Positions 42,218 to 49,819 of a DNA stretch of 64,000 bases are shown in pieces. How positions within the stretch are numbered: the first letter of the stretch is position 1; each line of letters opens with the position of its first letter. The translations under genes were made by a program, and so were the position numbers. The notes below the pieces were generated by a model. That model was not told where the DNA came from and did no database searches. It saw only the letters and a list, made by a program, of their open reading frames with translations. This DNA is from Armatimonadota bacterium (GTDB lineage Bacteria; Sysuimicrobiota; Sysuimicrobiia; Sysuimicrobiales; Humicultoraceae). Location: NCBI GenBank assembly GCA_031459855.1, contig JAVKHP010000001.1, positions 2,093,384 through 2,157,383 of the forward strand, read 5' to 3'.

Positions 42218-44076
42218 GGGTCACCTCCCGCCGGCCCCGTGGCGCCGTACGGATGCGCGCCGTCGGCTCGTACCACCGCGCGCGCGCCTGCCGGTGCCGG
42301 CACGATCGCGCCGGGCGGGCACAGCTGCGCGCAGACGGCACAGCCCATGCACAGGGCCGGATCGATGGCGACCTTGGGACGGCCCTCGTACCACTGGGGC
42401 ACCCAGACGATCGCCGGACACCCCAACGCCATGCACGCCTGACAGGCGGTGCAGGCGTCGGCGTGTACCGCCAGGGGCAGGGTCCGCACCTTCGCGGGCG
42501 ACTCCACGCAGGGCCGGTTGGTGATGACCACCGCGGGGCCGGGGTGGGCCAGCGCCGCCTCCAGCGCGCGGTACGTGGCGCCCACGTCGTAGGGGTCGAC
42601 CACCTGCACCGACTCGACGCCCACCGCCCGGCACACCGCCGCCAGGTCGACGCGAGGGGCCGGTGTGCCGCGGATCGTCTGCCCGGTGCCCGGGTGCGGC
42701 TGGCCACCGGTCATCGCGGTCGTGCCGTTGTCGAGGACGAGGACGGTGATCGGCGCTTGGGTGTACACGGCGTCGATCAGGGCCGGCAGCCCTGCGTGCA
42801 GGAACGTGGAGTCGCCGATCGCGGCCACCACCGGTCCGGGTGCTCCGCCGGATCTGGCGAGGCCCAGTGCCACGCCGATGCTCGAGCCCATCGCCAGGCA
42901 CGTGTCCATGGCCGCCAGCGGTTCCAGGGCGGCCAGGGTGTAGCAGCCGATGTCGCCAGCCACCACCGCACCCAGCCGCCGCAGGGCCAGAAACGGGACG
43001 GTGTGTGGACAGCCGGGGCACAGCACCGGCGGTCGGGGCGCCTCCAGGGCCCGTGGGCGGTCGGGCAGCGGCGCGTCCAGCACCCCCGCCCGCACGAACC
43101 CCTCGCGCACCACGTCGGGCGTCAGCTCGCCGGTGCGCGGGAAGAACGCTTTGCCCTCGACCGAAAGCCCCGCGGCCCGCAGGGCGTCCTCGACCAGCGG
43201 TTCCAGTTCCTCGACGACGATCAGGCGGTCGACCGCCGCTGCGAACGCCCGCAGCCGCGCCATGGGCAGCGGGTACGAGAAGCCCAGTTTCAGGACGCTG
43301 GCTGCGGGGAGCACCTCGCGCACGTAGTGGTACGCCGCGCCGCAGGTCACCACGCCGACCCGTCGGTCGCGCAGCTCGACGACGTTGAGCGGCGACGTCT
43401 CGGCCGCCGCGGCCAGGCGCTCGAGGCGCTCCAGCAGCACGGGATGACGGGCCCGGGCATGGGCGGGGAGCATGACCAGGCGCTGCGGGTCGCGGCGGAA
43501 TCCACCCGCCGGCCGGGCGCGGCGCTCGCCCAGGGGGACCAGGCTGCACCCGTGGTTCACACGGGTCGTGGTGCGCAGCAGGACCGGCACCTCGAACGTC
43601 TCGCTGAGCTCGAAGGCGGCGATGGTGAAAGCCCGGGCCTCGGCAGGGTCGGCGGGCTCCAGCATGGGCAGGCCCGCGAAGCGCGCGTAGACCCGGTTGT
43701 CCTGTTCGTTCTGCGAGCTGTGCATGCCGGGGTCGTCGGCGGTGACGATCACGCATCCCGCGGGGACGCCGGTGTACCCCAGGACCATCAGGGTGTCGGC
43801 GGCCACGTTGAGGCCGACGTGCTTGGTGGTGACCAGGGCGCGGGCGCCGCCGAACGCCGCCCCCACCGCCACGTCCAGGGCCACCTTCTCGTTGGTGGAC
43901 CACTCCACGTACACGTCGTCGTAGCGGGCCAGCGCTTCGAGGATCTCGGTGCTCGGGGTGCCCGGGTACCCGGCGGCCACGGCCACGCCGGCTTCCCACG
44001 CGCCGCGGGCGATGGCGTGGTTGCCCAGCAGGAGCGCCCGTCGGGGCGTCGTGGTCGGGGAGTGCGCGAGGCCCAT
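42214..44076 (-). CDS. iorA: Indolepyruvate:ferredoxin oxidoreductase alpha subunit
   Basis: This 620-residue IorA oxidatively decarboxylates aryl pyruvates such as indolepyruvate or phenylpyruvate to aryl-acetyl-CoA and reduces ferredoxin. It has LLLGNHAIARGAWEAGV and GYPGTPSTEI at the start, TTKHVGLNVAADTLM, then a TPP domain with CPGCPHTVPFLALRRL and GDIGCYTLAALEPL. The C-terminal ferredoxin domain has CTACQACMALGCP and CMGCAVCAQLCPPGAI. The final 20 residues are non-conserved. It lies 7 bases after the LeuA-like gene. It links aromatic amino-acid breakdown to low-potential electrons. Confidence 0.9.
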   Translation of the reverse strand: MGLAHSPTTTPRRALLLGNHAIARGAWEAGVAVAAGYPGTPSTEILEALARYDDVYVEWSTNEKVALDVAVGAAFGGARALVTTKHVGLNVAADTLMVLGYTGVPAGCVIVTADDPGMHSSQNEQDNRVYARFAGLPMLEPADPAEARAFTIAAFELSETFEVPVLLRTTTRVNHGCSLVPLGERRARPAGGFRRDPQRLVMLPAHARARHPVLLERLERLAAAAETSPLNVVELRDRRVGVVTCGAAYHYVREVLPAASVLKLGFSYPLPMARLRAFAAAVDRLIVVEELEPLVEDALRAAGLSVEGKAFFPRTGELTPDVVREGFVRAGVLDAPLPDRPRALEAPRPPVLCPGCPHTVPFLALRRLGAVVAGDIGCYTLAALEPLAAMDTCLAMGSSIGVALGLARSGGAPGPVVAAIGDSTFLHAGLPALIDAVYTQAPITVLVLDNGTTAMTGGQPHPGTGQTIRGTPAPRVDLAAVCRAVGVESVQVVDPYDVGATYRALEAALAHPGPAVVITNRPCVESPAKVRTLPLAVHADACTACQACMALGCPAIVWVPQWYEGRPKVAIDPALCMGCAVCAQLCPPGAIVPAPAGARAVVRADGAHPYGATGPAGGDP

Positions 44077-44083
44077 AGGCCGG

Positions 44084-45310
44084 CTACGAGGCCCGCGCCA
44101 CCAGCAGGCGCAGGATCTCCTCGTCCCGCAGCACGCGGTTGCTGGCCTTGGCCAGGTCCAGGATGCGCGTCACGAGTCCGGGCTCCGGCGCGATCCCGTG
44201 CCGCTCGCACCACCACAGCACGTTGGCCTGGCCGCTCATCGGCCCGATGCTGATGACCTGTTCGCGGCCCACGGCCTCGGCGGGTACGCCGCTGTAGACC
44301 CGGTTGGCCAGCCAGTGGTCGCCCTTCGCCATGGCCTTGCGCACCGCCGCCGCGTGCACGCCGGTGCTGGTCTCGAAGGCGTCCTTGCCGATCACCGGCG
44401 TGTTGGGCAACACGGGCAGGCCCACGGCCTCGGCCACGGTCTGGCAGTACTCGGGCAGGGCGCGCAGGTCGGGGTCGGACCAGCCCAGCAGCTTCAGGTT
44501 GACGAGCAACTGCTCCATGCTGGTGTTGCCCACCCGCTCGCCGATGCCCAGCGCGCACGCGTGCAGCCGGTCGGCGCCCGCGGCAGCCGCCACCAGGCTG
44601 TTGATGACGTCGAGGCCGCGGTCGCGGTGTCCGTGCCAGTCGATGCGCACGTCGGTGCCCAGCACGCGGCGCATGTAGCGCACCAGGCGCGCCACCCCCC
44701 ACGGCGTGGCGTGGCCCACGGTGTCGGCGAGACAGATGCGGCCGGCGCCGGCGGCGATCGCGGTCCGGTAGATACGGCGCAGGTGGTCGGGGCGCGCCCT
44801 GGTGGTGTCTTCCGTGACGAACATCACCTCGAGCCCCAGCCGGCGCGCCAGGCTCACCGCCGCCTCGGTCGTGCGGAGCAGGAAGTCCAGGTCCCAGCCC
44901 TCGACGTACTGCCGGATCGGGCTGGACCCCAGGAACAGCGCGGCGTCGATGCCCACCCCGGCGCGCTGCTGGGCCTCGGCGATGGGCACGATGTCGGCCT
45001 CGCACGTCCGCCCGGCACAGTTGGGCCGGATGCGCAGGCGCGCGTCCCGGATCTCCCGCGCCAGCAGCACCACGTCGTCCAGCGCCTGGGGGCTCGCCCC
45101 CGGATACCCGATGTTGGCGCTGTGGATGCCCAGCCGATCCATCAGGTGCAGGATGGCCAGCTTGCGGTCTACAGGCGGGTGGAGGACCGACGGACTCTGC
45201 AGCCCGTCGCGCAGCGTCTCGTCGTTCACCTCGACCGGCCGCGCCGGGGCCATCCGCCGCGTGCCCGCCGCGTTCCAGTCGTAGATCAGCGCGGTCTCTG
45301 GCACTCGCAT
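44084..45310 (-). CDS. 2-isopropylmalate synthase/homocitrate synthase-like (LeuA family)
   Basis: This 408-residue enzyme of the HMGL-like acyltransferase group condenses acetyl-CoA with a 2-oxoacid. Its catalytic barrel starts EVNDETLRDGLQSPS (metal-binding Asp and active Arg), with IDWHGHRDRGLDVINSL for the two metal His, and HACALGIGERVGNTSMEQLL. It is shorter than full LeuA (about 510) and has no complete regulatory domain, so it is closer to homocitrate, citramalate or methylthioalkylmalate-type synthases. ATG 45310 is preferred over TTG 45322. It is co-transcribed with leuD- and leuC-like genes. Confidence 0.8.
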   Translation of the reverse strand: MRVPETALIYDWNAAGTRRMAPARPVEVNDETLRDGLQSPSVLHPPVDRKLAILHLMDRLGIHSANIGYPGASPQALDDVVLLAREIRDARLRIRPNCAGRTCEADIVPIAEAQQRAGVGIDAALFLGSSPIRQYVEGWDLDFLLRTTEAAVSLARRLGLEVMFVTEDTTRARPDHLRRIYRTAIAAGAGRICLADTVGHATPWGVARLVRYMRRVLGTDVRIDWHGHRDRGLDVINSLVAAAAGADRLHACALGIGERVGNTSMEQLLVNLKLLGWSDPDLRALPEYCQTVAEAVGLPVLPNTPVIGKDAFETSTGVHAAAVRKAMAKGDHWLANRVYSGVPAEAVGREQVISIGPMSGQANVLWWCERHGIAPEPGLVTRILDLAKASNRVLRDEEILRLLVARAS

Positions 45311-45323
45311 CGGCCTCAGCAAC

Positions 45324-45887
45324 TCATCCCGTCGTCCAGCCCGCGCCCGCCTGCGGGGCCCGCTGGCGCAGCAGGGCCACGATGCCGCCGGCCTCGAGAA
45401 TGGCCAGCATCTGAGGCGGCAGCGGGACGCCGTGTACCACGGCGCCCGTGCGCAGGTTGCGGACGACCCCGGTGGCCAGGTCCACCTGCACCGGGTCGCC
45501 GTCGTCGACCGCCGCGGTCACGCCGGGGCAGGGGAGGACCGGCAGCCCGATGGCCACCGCGTTGCGCAGGAAGATGCGGGCGAACCCTTCGGCCACCACG
45601 CAACCCACGCCCAGCGCCTTCAGCCCCTCGGGGGCGTGCTCGCGGCTGCTGCCACACCCGAAGTTGCGCCCGGCGACCACCACGTCGCCCGGCTGGACCT
45701 CGGCAGCGAAGCGTGGGTTTACGGCCTCCAGCACGTGGCGCGCGCGCTCCTGGAGCGGTGCCACCGCGTAGGCGCCGGGAGCCAGCAGGTCGGTGCTGAT
45801 GTCGTCACCGAAGCACCACGCCCGGCCCCGGATCGCCCGCGGCGTCGCAGGGTCTGTGGGCGCGGAGTGGGTGCCCGATGGGATCAT
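45324..45887 (-). CDS. Isopropylmalate/homoaconitate isomerase small subunit (LeuD-like)
   Basis: This 187-residue small subunit has GRAWCFGDDISTDLLAPG, the catalytic loop AGRNFGCGSSREHAPEGLKALG and EGFARIFLRNAVAIGLPVL. ATG 45887 overlaps the stop of the duplicated leuC tail (ATGA). Together with the large subunit it moves a hydroxyl between adjacent carbons via dehydration and rehydration. Subunit size matches the archaeal-type isomerases with broad substrates rather than the longer bacterial LeuD (about 200). Confidence 0.85.
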   Translation of the reverse strand: MIPSGTHSAPTDPATPRAIRGRAWCFGDDISTDLLAPGAYAVAPLQERARHVLEAVNPRFAAEVQPGDVVVAGRNFGCGSSREHAPEGLKALGVGCVVAEGFARIFLRNAVAIGLPVLPCPGVTAAVDDGDPVQVDLATGVVRNLRTGAVVHGVPLPPQMLAILEAGGIVALLRQRAPQAGAGWTTG

Positions 45888-45963
45888 GTCCGTGCCCCCG
45901 CGGTCGCGACGCCGAGAGGGAGGTGGGGGGCTGCCCGGGGCGTCATGTCCGTGCCCCCGCGGT
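45884..45963. repeat. 21-bp direct repeat that duplicates the leuC 3' end (59-bp period)
   Basis: Bases 45943-45963, encoding TAGART plus the stop of leuC, recur exactly at 45884-45904 just before leuD. On the minus strand both copies end in ATGA. The first is the real leuC stop, and the second supplies the leuD ATG. The arrangement suggests that an original leuC/leuD overlap was duplicated and leuD moved 59 bp away. Confidence 0.8.
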
Positions 45964-47220
45964 GGCAACGACGCGTCGGGGATCGGTGACGCGGCCGTAC
46001 AGCGCGCTGGCGGCCACCGTCGCGGGCGACGCGAGGTAAATCTCTGCCTGGGGACTCCCCATGCGGCCGGCGAAGTTGCGGTTGTGGGCGCCCAGGCACC
46101 GCTCGCCGGGCGCCAGCACCCCCAGGTGGCCGCCGAAACACGGGCCGCACCCCGGCGGGAGCAGCACCGCGCCGGCGTCCAGCAGGGTCGCCAGCAGGCC
46201 TTCCCGCTCGGCCTGCTGTTCGACCTGCTGGGAGGCCGGCCCGATCAGCAGGCGCGTGTGCGGGTGCACCCGCCGGCCCGCAAGGATCTGCGCCGCCACC
46301 CGCAGGTCCTCGATGCGGCCGTTGGTGCACGACCCGATGAACGCCTGGTCGATGGGAAGATCTTCGACCTCGTGCACGGGCCGCACGCGATCCACGGCAT
46401 GGGGCCCGGCCACCTGCGGCACCAGGTCATCCAGCTCCAGCACCACGGTGCGCGCGTACTGCGCGTCGGAGTCGGCGGCGAACGGCTCCGCCGCGACGCC
46501 GCAGCGCCGCAGGTGGGCCAGTGTGACGGCGTCGGCGGGGAACAGGCCGAACTTCGCGCCCAGTTCCACCGCCATGTTGGCGATGGTCAGCCGACCCGCG
46601 AGGTCGACCTGCGCAGCCGCCGGCCCCCCGAACTCGAGCGCCTGGTACTGCGCGCCGTCGGCGCCCAGCAGTCCGGCCAGCGCCAGGACGGCGTCCTTCC
46701 ACATCACCGCGGGTGCGAGGCGCCCGCGCAGGTCCACGCGGATCGACGGCGGCACCTGCAGCCACAGCTCGCCCGTGGCCAGCACGTAGGCCATCTCCGA
46801 GGTGCCGATCCCGGTGCCGCCCACGCCCAACGCGCCGGCGGTGGTGGTGTGGGAGTCGGTGCCCAGCAACAGCTGCCCCGGGGCCACCAGGCCGCGCTCC
46901 GCCACCAGCTGGTGGCAGATCCCCTGGCCGGCGTCGAAGAAGTGGGCGATGCCGTAGTCGCGCACGTGGCTGCGGATGCGGCGGTGCACCTCGGCCGCCG
47001 CCACGGACGGCGCGGGCACCAGGTGGTCCAGGACCACCGCGACCCGTGTCCGGTCCCACACCGCCAGCACGCCGCACTCGCGCAACAGATCGAAGACGGG
47101 GGCCGCGAAGATGTCGTGGAGGAGGGCGAAGTCGGGCCGACCGACGACGAACTCGCCCGGGCGGACCGCCGTGCGCCCGGAGGCCCTGGCGAGGATCTTC
47201 TCGGCCATCGTCATGCCCAT
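45943..47220 (-). CDS. Isopropylmalate/homoaconitate isomerase large subunit (LeuC-like)
   Basis: This 425-residue aconitase-family protein binds a [4Fe-4S] cluster through three cysteines: one in FIGSCTNGRIEDL and two in LPPGCGPCFGGHLG. Other landmarks are LLGTDSHTTTAGALG and GTGIGTSEMAYVLATGELW. The length is that of the short LeuC type (about 420) shared by archaeal isopropylmalate and homoaconitate isomerases. ATG 47220 has GGAGGG 6 bases upstream. It heads the long minus-strand unit. A TetR-type palindrome lies 25-36 bp before the start, and the substrate is presumably the product of the LeuA-like enzyme. Confidence 0.88.
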   Translation of the reverse strand: MGMTMAEKILARASGRTAVRPGEFVVGRPDFALLHDIFAAPVFDLLRECGVLAVWDRTRVAVVLDHLVPAPSVAAAEVHRRIRSHVRDYGIAHFFDAGQGICHQLVAERGLVAPGQLLLGTDSHTTTAGALGVGGTGIGTSEMAYVLATGELWLQVPPSIRVDLRGRLAPAVMWKDAVLALAGLLGADGAQYQALEFGGPAAAQVDLAGRLTIANMAVELGAKFGLFPADAVTLAHLRRCGVAAEPFAADSDAQYARTVVLELDDLVPQVAGPHAVDRVRPVHEVEDLPIDQAFIGSCTNGRIEDLRVAAQILAGRRVHPHTRLLIGPASQQVEQQAEREGLLATLLDAGAVLLPPGCGPCFGGHLGVLAPGERCLGAHNRNFAGRMGSPQAEIYLASPATVAASALYGRVTDPRRVVATAGART

Positions 47221-47244
47221 GACGCGCCCTCCAGGCGGACCCGT

Positions 47245-47260
47245 CCGACCGGTCGGTCAA
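47245..47260. promoter_or_regulatory. TetR-type operator upstream of leuC
   Basis: CCGACCGGTCGG is a perfect 12-bp palindrome, extended to CCGACCGGTCGGTCAA. It shares the GACCGGTC centre with the palindrome before bcrC. At 25-40 bp before the leuC start it would block transcription or early elongation of the leuC-iorA-kor unit. Confidence 0.55.
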
Positions 47261-47458
47261 TTCCACGATGGGGGGTGGGCAGGAGAGAGACAATCGGGCA
47301 AGTGCAGCAGATCGCTACTGCATTCGTTGATTCCGCCGGGCCGCCGCCCGCGCCAGCCGCGTTCCGTGGCGGCAGCCACGTGTCCGGCCGGGCCCGCCGG
47401 TCTGGCGCTGCCCCGCAGGCAGCGGGTGCGCCCGCAGCGGCGGATGCGGGCAGCGGGA

Positions 47459-48130
47459 CTACCGCCCGCCGGCAGAGGGCACCGCGCCCCAGCGCGCGGC
47501 CAGCGCCACGGCCTCGGCGCGCGTGTGTGCCCCAAGTTTGCGCAGGAGGTTCTGCACGTGGGTGCGCACGGTGATCGGCGAGACGTACAGCGCGCGGGCG
47601 ATCGCCCGGGTGGTCATCCCGGCCGCCAGCATCTCCAGGACTTCGCGCTCGCGGCGGGTGAGGGCGCGCAGCGGTGACGGCCCTGCGCGCGCCAGGCCGT
47701 CCCGGGCTGCGAGCGCCTCCAGGACGTCCTCCGCCCGCCGTTGCGGCGTGACGTCGCGAAACAGGTGGACGGTGATGCGCTGCCCGCTGTGGGGTACGGT
47801 GACGGCCAGGGTGCTGACGTTCACCCAGGCCTCGCGACCGTCGGCGGTCCGGTAGCAGACGTCGCGGGATGGCACCGGCTCCCCGCGGGCGATCATGACC
47901 ATCTCGGGGCAGTGGGCGCAGCAGACCAGGTGTCCGGAGCGGTCTCGCCCGGCCAACACCTCGAAACACCGGCGGCCCACGACCTGTTCGCGACGCCATC
48001 CCAACAGGCGTTCGGCCCCGGTGTTCCACAGCACGATGCGCTGGCGGCCATCCAGCGCCACGGCCGCGTCGCCCGCGCGCTCCAGCGCGTCGAACAACCA
48101 CCCCAGGGCGTCGCGCGCCTGGCCGCTCAT
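47459..48130 (-). CDS. PAS-LuxR transcriptional regulator with cysteine-rich PAS domain
   Basis: This 223-residue protein has an N-terminal PAS domain (about 10-128: ALDGRQRIVLWNTGAERLLG through VHLFRDVT) and a C-terminal LuxR helix-turn-helix (about 155-215: LTRREREVLEMLAAGMTTR, then TVRTHVQNLLRKLG). The PAS domain carries Cys55, Cys70, Cys71, Cys74 and Cys92, with CCAHCPE followed by ARGEP. No receiver domain is present, so sensing should be direct, perhaps redox or a metal cluster. ATG 48130 overlaps the stop of the second regulator. It lies 238 bp from leuC. Confidence 0.8.
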   Translation of the reverse strand: MSGQARDALGWLFDALERAGDAAVALDGRQRIVLWNTGAERLLGWRREQVVGRRCFEVLAGRDRSGHLVCCAHCPEMVMIARGEPVPSRDVCYRTADGREAWVNVSTLAVTVPHSGQRITVHLFRDVTPQRRAEDVLEALAARDGLARAGPSPLRALTRREREVLEMLAAGMTTRAIARALYVSPITVRTHVQNLLRKLGAHTRAEAVALAARWGAVPSAGGR

Positions 48131-48909
48131 CGTGCGACCCTCCTGCGCGCTGTGGGATCGTGCGGACGATACACGGCCAGCACGAACCCGGGCCCCCCGG
48201 CCGGCGCGGGCAACGGTACGTAGGTGGCGTCGACGGCGCGCGCGCCGTCGCGACCGCGCCGGGCGAGGTAGGTGCAGCGGACCGCGATCCCACGGGCCAG
48301 GGACCGGGCGGCGGGGCACCGCGCAGCCAGCGTCGGGTGCGCCCGGGTGTGGCAGCCGACGATGTCCGCGCAGGGGAGGCCGGCGGCGTCCCCATCGCGC
48401 AGGCCCCACCACCGGCGCGCCGCGGCGTTGACGAGCACGACGGCCCGGTCGGCGTCGAGCACGAGGGCCGGGACGGGGAGGGCGTCGAAGGCAGTCGCGC
48501 CCAGCTGCGCGTGCAGCGTTGCAGGCGACCGGGCGCGGTCGATCAGGCGGTAGCCGACACCCCAGACCGCTTCGATGAAGACCGGAGCGCGCGGCGGGTC
48601 GCCCAGCTTGCGCCGCAGTCGCACCACGATGTTGTCGATGGCCCGGGAGCCCGGCGCCGCCGGCGTCCCCAGGCGCGCCGCGAGGTCCTCGCGAGTGTGC
48701 ACCCGACCCGGCGCGCTGGCCAGGATGCAGAGCAGGCCCATCTCCAGCGGTGTGAGCCGTACCCGGCGGTCCTGGACCGCCACCTCACAGCGCCGGACGT
48801 CGACCACCAGGTCGTCGCGAGGCCACAGGACGCCCGGACTGTACGTCGACCCCGGTGCTCCTGCCGATCCTCCGGTCCGCTGTGGCACCCCTCGCCTGCC
48901 GCGCCCCAT
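48127..48909 (-). CDS. Winged-helix (OmpR-type) regulator with C-terminal cysteine PAS domain
   Basis: This 260-residue protein has the reverse of the usual order. Residues about 33-124 are an OmpR/PhoB winged helix (RLTPLEMGLLCILASAPG, RAIDNIVVRLRRKLG, VWGVGYRLI), and residues about 135-250 are a PAS domain (FDALPVPALVLDADRAVVL). The PAS carries Cys180, Cys186, Cys198 and Cys212 with RCPAARSLARG, matching the CP-x5-ARG motif of the neighbouring PAS-LuxR protein. No phospho-acceptor domain is seen. The start (ATG 48909) has only a weak Shine-Dalgarno; the first 30 residues are unstructured. Confidence 0.75.
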   Translation of the reverse strand: MGRGRRGVPQRTGGSAGAPGSTYSPGVLWPRDDLVVDVRRCEVAVQDRRVRLTPLEMGLLCILASAPGRVHTREDLAARLGTPAAPGSRAIDNIVVRLRRKLGDPPRAPVFIEAVWGVGYRLIDRARSPATLHAQLGATAFDALPVPALVLDADRAVVLVNAAARRWWGLRDGDAAGLPCADIVGCHTRAHPTLAARCPAARSLARGIAVRCTYLARRGRDGARAVDATYVPLPAPAGGPGFVLAVYRPHDPTARRRVAR

Positions 48910-48956
48910 ACCCTCGCGTGATTCGCCTCCTACACGGCGCGCATGTTCGGGTCTCG

Positions 48957-49724
48957 CTAGCGGTGTTGCCAGGCCGGCGCCCGCCGCTCCAGGAACGCCC
49001 GCAGCCCCTCGCGGGCGTCCGCCGTGGCCATGAGGTCGCTCACGTAGATCCGTTCGGCCACCACGAGGGCGTCCTCGAACCAGCGCCGGAACCCGGCCAG
49101 GGCGGCACGCTTGGTGAGCCGCAGGACGGGAGCGCTCAAGCCCGCGAGGTGCGCGATCACGCGCGCGGCCGTCGCGTCCAGGTCGCTGGCGGGCACGACG
49201 GTGGTCACCAGCCCCAGCTCCTGCGCCCGGCTCGCCGACAGGGTCTCGCCCAGCAACAGCGGGGCGATGCCGGCCTTGCCCAGCAGGAACGCGAACGCCG
49301 CGGCCGCCACCGGTGGGAACACGCCGACCCGAATCTCGGGCTGACCGAAGGTGGCCCGGTCCGAGGCCACCACGACGTCGCACAGCGCGACCAGCTCGCA
49401 CCCGCCGCCCAGCGCGGGGCCGTCCACCACGGCCACCGTCGGCACGTCGGTGGCGGCCAGCGTGCGGCACAGGCCGTGGAACGCCGCGAGCATCGCCTCC
49501 ACCAGCTCGGGCGTGTGCTCGGCGACGTCCACCCCGGCGGAGAACGCGCGGCCCCGCGCGCCGAGCGCGATCACCCGCGTGGTGGGGTCGGCCGCGGCCT
49601 GGCGGATCGCGGCCTCGAGCTCGCCCATCATGGCGATGGTGAGGATGTTGAGCGGGGGTCGGTCCAGGACGATGCGCGCGACGCCGCCCTCGGCCTGCAG
49701 CTCCACGGTCCGGGGTCCGGACAC
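48957..49724 (-). CDS. Crotonase-family hydratase resembling cyclohexa-1,5-dienecarbonyl-CoA hydratase (Dch)
   Basis: This 255-residue crotonase has oxyanion-hole segments RAFSAGVDVAEHTPELV and VDGPALGGGCELVALCD. Features of the Dch/BamR group are evident: DVAEHTPELVEAMLAAFHGL, FGQPEIRVGVFPPVAAA, and the terminal block YVSDLMATADAREGLRAFLE ending WQHR, which parallel the Thauera Dch sequence. Dch adds water to the cyclic diene made by benzoyl-CoA reductase. GTG 49724 is preceded by GAGGGGGTGG. It is about 20 kb upstream of the bcr-like operon on the same strand, next to the PAS regulators. Confidence 0.75.
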   Translation of the reverse strand: MSGPRTVELQAEGGVARIVLDRPPLNILTIAMMGELEAAIRQAAADPTTRVIALGARGRAFSAGVDVAEHTPELVEAMLAAFHGLCRTLAATDVPTVAVVDGPALGGGCELVALCDVVVASDRATFGQPEIRVGVFPPVAAAAFAFLLGKAGIAPLLLGETLSASRAQELGLVTTVVPASDLDATAARVIAHLAGLSAPVLRLTKRAALAGFRRWFEDALVVAERIYVSDLMATADAREGLRAFLERRAPAWQHR

Positions 49725-49788
49725 GGGTCCACCCCCTCGCGGCGGTGACGTGTGCGACAACTGTAAGACGCTGGTTCGGCGCCTGGGT

Positions 49789-49810
49789 ATCGGGCGGCCG
49801 CCCGATTTTT
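49789..49810 (+). terminator. Perfect palindrome with T-run, oriented against local transcription
   Basis: ATCGGGCGGCCGCCCGAT (49789-49806) is an 18-bp perfect palindrome followed on the plus strand by four further T bases. Genes on both sides are on the minus strand, so the U-tract fits termination of plus-strand (antisense) transcripts. For the minus strand it would be a hairpin without a U-tract, between livM and the Dch-like gene. Confidence 0.55.
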
Positions 49811-49819
49811 CCGGCGGTC

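Noticed and set aside
44253..47574. Several 500- to 600-codon plus-strand open frames opposite iorA, leuA and leuC-like genes
   Set aside because: His/Arg/Gln-rich shadow translations; the minus-strand frames carry all conserved motifs.
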